Assembly: GCA_027574665.1 (NCBI GenBank)
Contig: CM050656.1
Span: 14,521,501-14,585,500, forward strand
DNA: 64,000 bases
From: Rhynochetos jubatus
Lineage: Eukaryota > Chordata > Aves > Eurypygiformes > Rhynochetidae
Direction: 5' to 3'
Shown here: positions 1-11,172 of the stretch, piece after piece
Numbering within the stretch: position 1 is the stretch's first letter
How the letters are laid out: every line of letters begins with the position of its first letter
Notes under the pieces: model-generated
Told to the model about the DNA's origin: nothing
The model's input: only the letters and a program-made list of their open reading frames with translations
Database searches by the model: none
Position numbers and translations under genes: made by a program

Positions 1-1296
1 ACAGCTGGTCAGTTCTTGCTCTCTGAATTTTAAGGACTGAAACCTATTCTTGGGGTCATACATATCACTGGAAATGATATTAAATGATATTGTCAAGAAA
101 GAAACACAGAAGACCAGGGGATTTTGTTTTGGTTTAAAGCAATGGTGCTTCCTGAAGATATCAAATTTTCATAGAGAAAATACTTGGGGATGTATCTTAA
201 GAAGTAAAGAACCAACACATTCAGTGTAATCTGTGAAGACTGCCTGAAATTGCATTAATGAGACCTTTGGCATAGTATTTTTGTGCATTTATTCCCCCTG
301 AGTAAGTGTTAGTAAAAATTGTCTTTGTCTTTATCATCACTGATGTAGTAATAGTAATAATAGATTTGGTCACGTTGTAAAAAAAAGGGCACACAACTTC
401 ACGTAGGAAATTCTAACTCTTCACATCAGTGGCACAGTTTCTCTGTAAAACAGAGCTAAAAGACCTTTCCCAGCAAGGTCTCCGTGAAGTGTTTTGGTAT
501 GTATCAGTCCCATTTTGCTTCCGATTCCAGGCAACCAGGTCTGCCAGAGGGTGCATGTCACCAGTGTTTAATGGCTCCCTTAAAAGCCTGTATCAGAAAA
601 GATTCATATGTTATCTCAGATTTCCCCCTCCACCCAGGTAGACAGATGAATAGCAAGAGGATGCTGCTATCTCCCATGACAAAATTAGCTTGATAGAAAA
701 CAAGATTAAAAAGTAATTCTGCATTCTTTCAATTCACTAATTGCTTTTACACTTTCACTGCCACCTGAAAAGTCTAAGCTTAAATCATGAATTATCATAC
801 AGTATGCGAGCTCCTTCCTTGAAAAAAATCTGCAGATCTATTGAGAATATTCATTTCTAAAGAAAATGATGGTGATCATGGTCAAATGCAAAATTGCCCT
901 TAAAGTAAGCAAAAACATTACATTTCAAGCATGGATTTTCTCATCATAAAATTACAAGTTTCTATTACAATGCATGGAGGCACTAGAGCTTCTTGATCCA
1001 TAGAGGAAAACCATGTATTTCCCTGATCAAAAGCACAGACTAATTAATTCTGTTTAAGCTTGCCAAAATAGAAGAACTTCCATGTCTTACAGGATGAAGC
1101 ATGCAAAAGTCATGGACATTTTGGAATAAGATTTGGCATTAGGGCGTGCTCTGATGAAACCTGGGACAGCTCCTAAGACTCTGAATCCCTATCTCAGCGT
1201 TGCAATCTTCAGATATCATGTGTTAGCAGTTTAAAATAACAATACAGACTCTTGAACAGACAAAGAATTCTCCCCAAGTGTGAAGGCTGACCTCTG
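1..1296. other. Unique AT-rich DNA, no gene seen
   Basis: No coding region, RNA gene or recognisable transposon was found here. The only open frames are short (about 70 codons, near 429-693), overlap each other in two frames and look like chance. A small TAA/TAG-rich stretch lies at 345-365. Confidence 0.5.
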
Positions 1297-1302
1297 TTTC
1301 CA

Positions 1303-1476
1303 GCACCCGGGAAGGACCTAGGTTGGAGCAGACTGCTACTGAAGCACTGCACGCCAAGGAAAGGACCCATGCTGGAGCAGTTTGTGAAGAACTGCAACCC
1401 GTGGGAAGGACTCATGTTGGAAAAGTTGGTGGAGGACTGTCTCCCATGGGAGGGACCCCACGCTGGAGCGGGGACA
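1303..1476 (+). repeat. Degenerate 45-bp tandem repeat inside the LTR, about four units
   Basis: The core AAGGACCCATGCTGGAGCAG recurs in diverged form at about 1312, 1361, 1406 and 1451. The spacing is 49, 45 and 45 bases. Because 45 is divisible by three, the repeat keeps frames open on both strands. This explains the 140-codon minus-strand frame at 1209-1631, whose protein repeats with a 15-residue period and is not a gene. Confidence 0.8.
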
Positions 1477-1684
1477 GTCTGAGGATCCTCCTGAAGAGGA
1501 AGGAGTGGCAGAGACAACATGTGATGGAATGACCACAACCCCCATTCCCTGTCTCCCTGTGCTGCTGGGGGAAAGGAGGGAGAGAAATGGGGAACAAAGC
1601 TGAGACCGGGAAGAAGGGAGGGGTGGGGCAAGGTGTTTTAAGATGTGATTTTATTTCTAATTATCCTACTGTGATTTGATTGGC

Positions 1685-1690
1685 AATAAA
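1685..1690 (+). promoter_or_regulatory. Polyadenylation signal AATAAA of the LTR
   Basis: A canonical AATAAA sits in the expected place, about 180 bases before the inferred 3' end of the LTR. It supports the plus-strand orientation. Whether it is used is unknown. Confidence 0.6.
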
Positions 1691-3506
1691 TTAAACATTT
1701 CCCCAAGTCGAGTCTGTGTTGCCCATGAAGGTACCTACTGAGTAATCCCCTCCCCTCCTTATCTCGACCCATGAGCCTTTTGCTATATTTTCTCTCCCTT
1801 GCCCAGCTGAGGAGACAAGTGATGGAGTGGCTCTGGGGAGCACCTGGCCTCCAGCCAGGGTCAACCCACTACATAATGCCATTTATTAAGGACTTCCAAG
1901 CTGATTTGTTCTTTTGAAGATAAGCTGTGAATAATATTTGTTGGATATTCATATTTTCCACAGCCTTTAGTTAATTTTTCCCTTTCCTTAATGGAATACT
2001 TTTTTTTTTTTTAAGGTAGAAAATCACCTTGGATGTTTCTGATGGGTTTGCAAAGACTAGACCAAAAAATGGTTGAAATTTAAATATCAATAGCTGCCAG
2101 TAAACATTGGCAAGGACTCCAACTGTTGGCAAGAACTTTTTATTGAAAAAAATAATACTCGTCTTCTTGTTGGGAATTAACGCCTGTAGCTGCAGTAAGA
2201 GCGGAGCTGTGTGGCAGGAGCTCACCAGAAGCACGGTGTAACCATCAGCATTAATAGGGCTGCAGTGCTGGAGGAGTCGGCAGGTAGTGAATGAACAGCT
2301 GGGGAACAGTTTGATTCACAGATGCTTCAATATTGCTAGAAAGGCCTGTGGTGAAATTCATGGATGTTTTACAAATAACAAACCCATTGCTATTCCAGCT
2401 GTGAATAGTCAAGTTGCAAATAACAGTTTGAGGGTCCAGGCCAATTTTCCCCAGAGCTACAACATATTGTAGAGGATCACTATGTGGCTCTGCAATACAT
2501 TTTCCCTATGGGAGTGGTGGGAGGAAGGAGGTGCAGCCTCTCCTCCCCTCCCTTTAGCACCTCAGCCTATACACAGTTTCCATCACATGGCAGGGAAGCG
2601 CCAAATTCAGCTGCATCTTTACACAACCAGCTGCCAGATTGTAAAAGTGTTGAAAATCAAACCTTTTGAACCATTCTACCAAAGAAAGAAACTTTTACTT
2701 TAGGTAAAGGAAAAGGCAAATGGAAAGATCAAATACAGTTCCTGCTTGACAGTTTGCAAGAGTCCTTTGTTAAAAAACAAGAGCAATTTGTATGTATTTT
2801 CTAAGGTTTTCAATGTATGAATTTGTGAGAAAAAACTGGCAAAACTTTCTCACAAGACATGTAACAGGGAAGTGAACAACAAACCAGACTTCTCAAATCA
2901 TATTGTTTAATGCAAGAAAACTGGAAACAAACAGAATAAACAGTGAAAAGTAAATGAAATTTTTGAAGTCTCCCAGGTATAACTTCCACTGATTCTCATC
3001 TTACAATGGGTCTCCACAGCAGGATATTACAGGGTCCAACTCTACAACTCGTATTTATAAAACAGAAACAAGTAGGTGATCAGTAGAGTTAGTAATAATT
3101 TGCACTAGCCATTGTGGAAATATTTACAAATTATAATTTCAATGTTGTCTTATTATGAAAGAAGAGAAATTACTAAATGCTGGAAAATGGGATACAAAAC
3201 AGGCTTACAAGAACATATTAACCATATATACAGACTCATGGTCCATGGTAGCAACATAATTCCTTTCCTAAAAAAAAACCAAAAATAAGGGTAGTAATGA
3301 TTTGAAAAGCAGAAGTCTGTCCATGTATAAAGAGCTAGAGATTATACAAAACAGATTGAAAAATGTGTTTAATTGACATTTCTAGCATCTGTTTTATTTT
3401 CAGCTTCAATTAGGAGCCAAATCCAAAGAAAAAAAGTGTTTTGGCTCTGAGTCAAGTTAGATTTTTCTGGCTTTTGTTCATTTTTATCAAGTGCAATTTT
3501 ACTTAC

Positions 3507-3530
3507 TTTTATTTATTTATTTATTTTTAT
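3507..3530 (+). repeat. (TTTA)n microsatellite
   Basis: Five near-perfect TTTA units in an AT-rich setting. It is an ordinary simple repeat. Confidence 0.85.
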
Positions 3531-6500
3531 GGCCTAGTGTTTTTATAGAGTATTTTTATCCTACATATGTGGGTGAATTTTATATAAGTAATATGCAGTA
3601 ATATTTCCACTAAAAGCTATAGAAATGCCATGAAACTCTGACATGTCTTCCTCCCCTTCCCAACCCAGCAGTAATTTATGGCAAATATTTGGATCCATTG
3701 TCTCTCCAATGCATAGAAACTTGAGTCCTGGCATAAAATACAATCAGAAATAATTTAGTCTTTTACTTCAGTCTCCCCACATAAGTCTGCCTGCAACAAA
3801 ATGAAGATGATTTCTTTCCCTGTCATGAATCTAACCCCTAATATGTTTAGCTTTCTGCAGACACTATGTACCCTATCTTCCGTCCTATCTTCTGTTGCAC
3901 ACTGTGAAGACCAACTCAGGCTATTTTTGAACATGGTGAGTACCTCACTTTCCTATGGCTGGTTTTCTGAAGTCTAGTCCACTGACAGCCATCCTTCTCA
4001 AAACTTCTGGGGATGCGGGTGGTGAACTGCCACTAACCATAGCGATGGCTCTGGTGGATCGTGCATCCCTTCAGAAATATTTCAAACTCTCTGGAGCTCT
4101 ACAGGTCAAAATTCACAATCTAAATCAATTCAGGGGCTCATAAAACCCCAGAAGCTATTATCTACTTAGTACCTGGAAGCCTTGCTTAAATGGGCAGCCT
4201 CGTGCACACAACAGTTTAAATCTGATTTAGCTAAGACATATCTGTGTGTTGGTTCCTTGCAGAAACTAAGGTTGGGATCAGAGAAACAGGATCTGTATTT
4301 TAAAACAAAAAGTCATAACATGCGAGCAGGTGACAAGCAATTTTTTCTTTAATGATATTACAGTGACAAGGAGAGAGCTTTTTAATACAAAATCAACTAT
4401 TCACTGTAGCAGTGAGTTCAAATAAGGTGTGTTTTATTGCTTATTTTCCTTGTTGCATTACCTAGGGACTGTAATGTAATTTGCTAGTGCCACCTGTCCT
4501 ATTCAAATACATTAAAATAAGGATTCTTTGCTGTTTTCCAAAGAACATATCCACTTTGTCCTTTCATCTCAAACTTTTATTAAAAATCATGTTTAGATGT
4601 TTGATTTGTTTTTACAATGAGTAGGCAGGCAGTGTTTTGCAGTGGGTTTCCATGATCAGATATTCACTTCTATCATTCACTTTTAAATAAACTATAAAGT
4701 GTTGGCATGGAGGAAAAGAACAATGAAGCACGCTGATTAAAAATGAATAAATATGTTCAAATAATGAATCTGAGTATAAAAGAAGCCAAAATCTACATTC
4801 CAGTGCAGGCAATGTATGAGGAAAACAACTGTTTACCTTACGTTTCTATTTAACTGTACTAACAGTTATTCTTGATTATGTGCCCCTTTAATTCTCTTTC
4901 CCTTACATATGTGCATATACATACGTATATATATGACAGGTAGATAGTAGTACTGGGATTGCTTCTGAACACTTAACTCTGATTCAAATCTCAACCCAGC
5001 AGCCTGTGGACTAAATTACCCCAGCTCAGTGTTTTCAATGAATGGCATTTCTGTGCTCGGAAGAGCTGAGTCACAGGTATTAAACTGAGAGTGAGGTTAA
5101 GTGCTTACACCTGTCTTACCTGGGACCATCCTCCTTTGGTACCATATTTAGCTCCTTATAAGATATAAATAAGCCCTAAAAGCATTTTCATGGAAGACCT
5201 TCGAGTATTCATGTACATCAGATCAAGGCTGGAACATGTAGCTTGATGATTAAGTCCCTTTTCTCTCATACCATTAAAGTACTTCTTTGAAACTGCTTCT
5301 CTATCCACCAAAAACTACAGCAGAGTCCATTAGACTGTCATATGAAACTGATTCGGCATTAAACCAAAAAATCTGTGTATAAAGTCTTGCCTTCATGCAA
5401 GCTGGCCTTACACCTGGACTGACCTAGAGCAAATAATCAAGACCCTAAGAAATGGTATGATAGATCACTGCATAAATGGAAACTTGCAATCGATCAGAAG
5501 AGTTTGCACTTTATTGATCAGCTAAGATGAGAAAAAAAGATCTGTAAGTGCAATTCTGAAAGTCAGGGGAATTCTTATGCATCTTGTTTACTTGGAGCAG
5601 AAACTAAAATGGCTGGATTCCTCAACACCGTGGAGCTGAATTTAAATATTCAGCAGACCACTGAAATACTGCCTTGAAACAGACTGTAGCCAAAACCTCA
5701 GACAAAAGAAACAGCTAAGCATCTGTCATGAGCATTTCTGAACTGTTAACATACTGTAGCAAAACCAGCTTTCATTTCACACAAAGAAGTGTATTACTTT
5801 TTGTATAAATATTGGCAATCCTAAAGGTACACAGTAGGTATAAATGCTACATACTTGCCAGCATGAAATATGGTATCAGACATATATAGCAGTTAAAAAG
5901 ATACCTATCAGAAAAAACCAGGAGAATTTCATGTAAAAGCTTTATGAAACATAGGATTGGATTTTGGCCAGTAGCATCTTTTATCCAGTGCCTTATCAAA
6001 CAGCAAGCTCTCCTTCCTGGTGAATGGTACACTGAGAGAGGAAGGATGACAGGAGAACTGAGCACTGTAAATACCCTGAATGGTTTCTTTTATAATGGTG
6101 TGCTGCTAATGACTGCCGAGTTAAGAGTGGGTTGAGATTTACATTTAAATCAAGGCTGAAATCCCCTTGTTTCACACTTTAATGGTTGAGTAGTCTCTAA
6201 ATTTGGCACAGTAAACTTCAGAGGAGAATTTTCTTCGTTATTTTCTTTAGTAAATATTTACTACATAGTTATTAAATATTTGCAAAGGAATGTTGTAAAG
6301 GAAAAAGCTTTTCTTTTGTGTCTCATTTTCTTGGATTTTACAGTCCTCAACTCCAGCAAACTTCACAAATATTTAAGTACTTATACGTGTATGTACACAC
6401 CTTACACCTCTTCATGTATCTTTTACCTGGTAGCTTACTGTCAACATAGACCATTCTAGAAATTCTAAATTAAGCACTAACCACTATTTTTCTAAACCAA

Positions 6501-6664
6501 CAAACCTACTGGAGCTGTAGGTAAAGGAGACCCTTCATCCAGGCTTTTATTCTGTTGAAGATAAGTCTTTTGGCCCCTACATTCACTAGTCCATTTTTCC
6601 TGTGTGGAGCTGGGCAGCTTATCACATATATCATATTACTATTTTTGTATTAAAGCTTGCTGTT

Positions 6665-6688
6665 ACAATCATGGATTTTTATGATTGT
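6665..6688. repeat. Perfect 8-bp inverted repeat with 8-base spacer
   Basis: ACAATCAT at 6665-6672 is followed, after GGATTTTT, by its reverse complement ATGATTGT at 6681-6688. A further partial copy, GCAATCATAACTGTTAC, lies at about 6712-6728, so the region has nested weak symmetry. It could form a small cruciform, but it is short enough to be chance. Confidence 0.5.
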
Positions 6689-9571
6689 ATACTTTGATCC
6701 ATAAAAATGGTGCAATCATAACTGTTACGGGAAAATAACACTCTGTTGTGTTGTAGAGATGCATAGCATGGTGAAAGAATTACAGAACTGACCCACAGCT
6801 AATCATCAGGACTGGAAAAGTAGATTGTGAAATTGGATAGAATCTGAGTCAATTAGGTAGTTCATTCATTCCTGCTCTGGAGCTTTTTTTTGTAGACCTG
6901 CTGTTAGCCTCATAACTCCTTCACTTATCCCCCTTTTTTATTCCAATGTCTAAACTCCCCGCTGCAGGACAGGCCCTATCAAACAGGCTTCATAACTCTG
7001 ATGAGAATTGTTTCATTTGTACTAAGCTAGAAAAGATTCAGTAGACTCATGGCAGGCAAGAGGTGAGGATTTGACTTAGACTAGGTTAAGAAATGTAATG
7101 TTTAAGGTGGGGAGGGTTAAGGATGAGGCCAAGGACAAAAATAATAAATCACATGCCAGCAGAATATTAAGTAACTTCAGAGCTTATTTGCCTTTCATAG
7201 CTTGCATTACTGGTTTGTGCAATCTAATAACCCCATACATGGAAAAGAAAACAAACAACAAACCTGTGTGGACTTCATACAGTATAGCAAATATTTGTCT
7301 TAATGTATAATATTACAATTGGATTATGAATGAAGGGTAGAATTTCTCTTTGATTAAATTGAACTGGATTAGTAAAGGAGTAGACTCAGACCAAACTGCT
7401 TGTGGAAAGCATTAACACAGTTCCTGAGAAGTTTATCAACTAGCAAAAAGTAGGAGAACATTTAAAGAGCACAACAAATAGTTCCTGACTTCAGAGAGAG
7501 ACAGCCAGCCTCCAAAGAGCAGTGAAACTAGGGTGCAAGCGAGAGGTTGCCCCATCCTGCCCCATGAGAAGAAGCACTGAAAAGCTGTGTGCCAGAGGGA
7601 TTTTCTCCTGTGTCCATCATGTTTCCTCTAGTTCCTTCACTGTTCTGCTGTGTGAAAGACCCCTTTTTTTCAATTACATGAAAGGACAAGAAGAGATAAA
7701 AGCTGGGTTCAGGAAGTTTTGCTGCCCAGATAATGACCCTTTCTTTGTTAAAATTCCTAAATGTGAAATCCCAAAGAGAACAAATTCAGCCTCTCATCTT
7801 CTATTTCCCTTCCTCCTTTTGTTCATATTGCTGTCAGTCTCTTTGACACATTCTTCTTCAAACACTCCCTATCAACTCTAATATTTCCCAAGGAGGCGGC
7901 TCTTTTATGTTCTTCATCATCATGAAGACACCATACATTTCTTCAGGTCAATGAACAACATTCTCTCTGACCGTTCAAGCTCACAAGTAAATTACACTCA
8001 GACTTCAGAAGAAAATAATACATCTATGACCAAGATCAAACAAAAAACATACAGTGTATGATTCACCATGGGCCCTTTACTCCTTTCAGTGTTACTGGAA
8101 AGAGAGCTTATCAATGTTAACTAACTCAAATATTTTTGTGCTTTTAAAATCAAATAGAAATTTTAAGATACCAGTTATCTCTAATCTAGAAAGCCTTTGA
8201 TTATTCGTCATAGCTTCCACTGATAAAACAGCATTTAAAGAGAAAAGCTGCCAGGCCAAGCAGAAACCAAATGAGTAACATGTGTAAATTATCTGTCTGG
8301 GAGCCCTAACTGGCTGAAAAAGAGGAACCTCTGGTGGCCTTTGTTTGAGTGCAAGTGACAATAAAGTGGCACAGGTTGTGGAAGGGAAAGAAAGTGACTG
8401 CCATAAAAGAACCTAATGATATAGTATGGGCAAAGTAATAGACAACTGAAACAGTGAATATTGAGATCCAGGACTGTAAACAAATATTTCCATGGTACCT
8501 TAATTTAAAATTTTTTGATGGAAACATTTGAAAATTATTATGGCTGCAGTAAAAATTTCACCATAGGTTTGTCTTGAAGTCTTTTTTTAGGTAAGGGCTC
8601 ACAATATACCAAAGGGCATCATATACCAAAGAGACAGCTAAAATGAATAAATGTTGCAATGTTGTCCTAATATTTGAGGGATTAGATCCGTAAATGTTGT
8701 GGCATACACAAATAGATAAATAATATGAATTTAAGATACCAAAGTGAGTTATAAGTGGGATTTTACAGCCTGAAAAATAGCTCACTGAGGTGTGCATAGC
8801 TTACCTATTGTACAGTATGTACAAAAAAGAAGTAGAAGTTAGAAAGAGATAGGAAATTACATATGAAAAACAGTTCCTATTAAATAATCAATATTATACA
8901 ATTCCTGAGCTGAACCAGAAAAACTGTCTGTCAAATACAGACATTTTACACAACTAAAACCAGGTAAATGGAACTCCCAAAATTCTAGAAAGGACTTAGC
9001 ATCAGATACTGTGTTTTCCCTCAATAAGAACAAGAATAACAAAATAATACCAGTGGTTCATAGTCATGCAGAGAGATGATCAGCTTCTGAATCACAGTTC
9101 ATTCTTAATTTTTTCCCATAAAGGTTCTGAAGATGTAAATCTTCATGAAACTTTTTAATTCCTAGGGATTTTTTAGTAATTTGTACTTTAAGGACATTTA
9201 AAAAAAATTCCAAATTCTGGAACTTATGTTTCTCTTGTGCACAGAAAATGTTTATATGTTATAGAATCAGTGAAGTAGAAATAGAGTACTGAACATACAT
9301 TTTCTGAGCAAATGGTGAAGTACTGAGAGATGGAAATTCAAACTTGTCACAGAGTTAGTTGTCTGGAAGTATATGTATGATAGTTTCTGCTCATACATTA
9401 ACAATCAAATCATTCTGTTAGCCCTTCTCACCTATTTTCAGATCAAACTTTGTACCTCGTGATAGTGTATTTTTGCCTTGTTAAGTAAAATAGTATTTTC
9501 CAAACAAAAACCCCTACACATCTGGCATAAAATCTGGAGTTGAAAAAAACCCGTTGAATAATAAATTTGCT

Positions 9572-9592
9572 AACAAACAAACAAACAAACAA
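9572..9592 (+). repeat. (ACAA)n microsatellite
   Basis: Five consecutive ACAA-type units. It is an ordinary simple repeat. Confidence 0.85.
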
Positions 9593-10829
9593 CCTTCTTC
9601 AGTGGGAGGAGAGAACCTATTAGCAAATTCAGCCTCACACAATATTTCAGCCAAAATATGAAACATTTTGGTTTGACATCTTTTGAAACTGAAATGTTCC
9701 ATTTATAAAATGGCAAAAGCTTCTACTTTGACATTTTCTAAGTGAACCTTTCTGAATTTTTATTTTTAAATTAATTTTTAATTTGAAACAAACTCAAATG
9801 AAAATAGATTAAATAAACTGGAAAAGAGGCAGAATATTTTGCTTTGGGTAAAAGAAAAGAAATCTTTTGCTTATTTTAAAGAAAAAAATAAAAGGACTAT
9901 TTTTTCAAATTTCTGTTTTCCTGGACCTATGTTTTTCCTGCAATTTTTAATTTGCTGTTAAATCTATGGCATACTCAGTTATAGTCAGGGCCTAAAATAA
10001 AAGCTACAGTCCATTCACTTTCATTGGGCTCTATCACTTTAGTACAGGTAGACCACAGTGTTTATCGAATGAGCAGAACTCAGGGTTCTCTGCATTCTGT
10101 TTAAAAAGGAGAAGACTAGGGAAAGGGAATGCTGTTATCAGCAGTGTATGTGTGTGCATGTGTGTGTCCCTGACTGCCCATCCATCCCTCTCTCATAGCT
10201 GATTCCCCATTTTCCATTTTAATTTGCTTAAACAGTTAATTAATTTATAGGCAGATTCTGTCAGTAAGTATAGTTAGGAAGTAGCTGTCACAGGAGTATC
10301 CCATCTTACTACAGAAGCCAAGGCAACCAGGGAGTAGTAGGGAGACGACTTTTAGTTGTCAGATTAGATGAGAATTTAGTGATGTAAATGTTGGTATTTT
10401 GCCAGAAATCCGATTTTACATAATGGGAATCAGCACAGGACATTTTATCTACCCTTTGCTTATAGTAAAAGGATAGGTAGTCACATCCTTGTGGGAGCTG
10501 CCCACCGGAAAGGGGAAGGGCAATTTGCTCCAGCATTTGCAAGACCTGGTCAAAAAAGGCATATCTGGGCAGGTTTATTGCTGCTTATATGTTTCAGAGA
10601 GAAATTCTAAAACTGGCAATGTCCCTATGAACTATGAGTTGTTTTCTTTATGTGTTTTTTTTTAACAGCAAAAGAGAAATTCCCTCATTGATTCTCTTAA
10701 GACCTTTCCTCCCACTGAACTCTGGTCCCATTTGGTATTCCGTAGTTTCCTATTTCATAGGTACTTTTGGTTCTTTCACTAGAGTGGGCCATTCATGCAT
10801 GGATATGTTTATTGCCAAATCAGGCTTGA

Positions 10830-11000
10830 AATGCCACTGCGCTTTTGCTTTTATTAACCGCCTTCACATGACGATCATCATCTTGCTCGCTGTGACTCAG
10901 CACTGAGCATTAACGATCAATGTGCAGCAGATCGCTGCAGTTGGTGAAAGATCTGGGATTTTTCCTCTCCTCCCTGATAATTGAAGCTTCACTTGGAGAG
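10830..11000. promoter_or_regulatory. Candidate conserved regulatory block
   Basis: Six CpG dinucleotides (near 10840, 10859, 10872, 10888, 10913 and 10932) fall within about 95 bases, in a window where CpG is otherwise scarce. The block contains an AP-1/Maf-like TGACTCAGCA at 10893-10902 and a homeodomain-type TAATTG near 10978. Retained CpGs and dense factor motifs are common in conserved vertebrate enhancers. Conservation cannot be tested here, so the role is inference. Confidence 0.25.
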
Positions 11001-11114
11001 AAAGAGAGAGAAAATATTAACACCTGGAAATGAGGGAAAAACAAACAGAGCATTGTTGAGCTTCATTATAACTAAGAGCTTTAGTAAAGGGAACATCAGT
11101 GCAATTAGGGTGTA

Positions 11115-11172
11115 ATCCAAAGCCCATTAAAGTCGTTGGGAATCAGTCCACTGACTTAAATAGGCTTTGGAT
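11115..11172. repeat. Imperfect palindromic element (short interspersed hairpin type)
   Basis: The left arm at 11117-11141 begins CCAAAGCCCATTAAAGTC and the right arm at 11146-11170 ends GACTTAAATAGGCTTTGG. As reverse complements they match at 19 of 25 positions, and flanking AT/GAT extends the match slightly. I recall near-identical palindromes as recurrent short elements in bird, crocodile and turtle DNA, but cannot give a verified family name. It is noncoding. Confidence 0.6.

Larger units (their letters stand above)
1297..1873 (+). mobile_element. Solo LTR with tandem-repeat U3, avian endogenous retrovirus type
   Basis: The segment has the layout of a retroviral LTR read on the plus strand. 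A tandem-repeat region comes first, then a G/A-rich stretch, an AATAAA signal at 1685-1690, a U5-like segment starting near the motif CCCCAAGTCGAGTCTG, and an end in ...CCCACTACA, close to the usual CA terminus. I recall this LTR as a repeated sequence in bird genomes; that is memory, not a search. The left edge is uncertain and the U3 appears truncated, because only the last few tandem units are present. No internal retroviral genes flank it, so it is a solo or broken LTR. No target-site duplication could be defined. Confidence 0.7.
1874..10779. other. Unique AT-rich DNA, no gene seen
   Basis: About 8.9 kb without a supported gene. Open frames are all under 120 codons, with no domain or splice context that I recognise. 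The longest, at 7522-7881 (+), has no motif. The stretch contains small simple repeats (TTTA near 3510, ACAA near 9580, a TG-rich run at 10147-10168), an alternating purine-pyrimidine tract at about 4909-4935, and a small hairpin at 6665-6688. Confidence 0.5.

Noticed and set aside
1209-1631. 140-codon minus-strand open frame with a repeating protein
   Set aside because: It is the antisense reading of the LTR; the 15-residue protein period comes from the 45-bp tandem repeat.
7522-7881. 119-codon plus-strand open frame
   Set aside because: No domain, no conserved motif and no supporting signals nearby.
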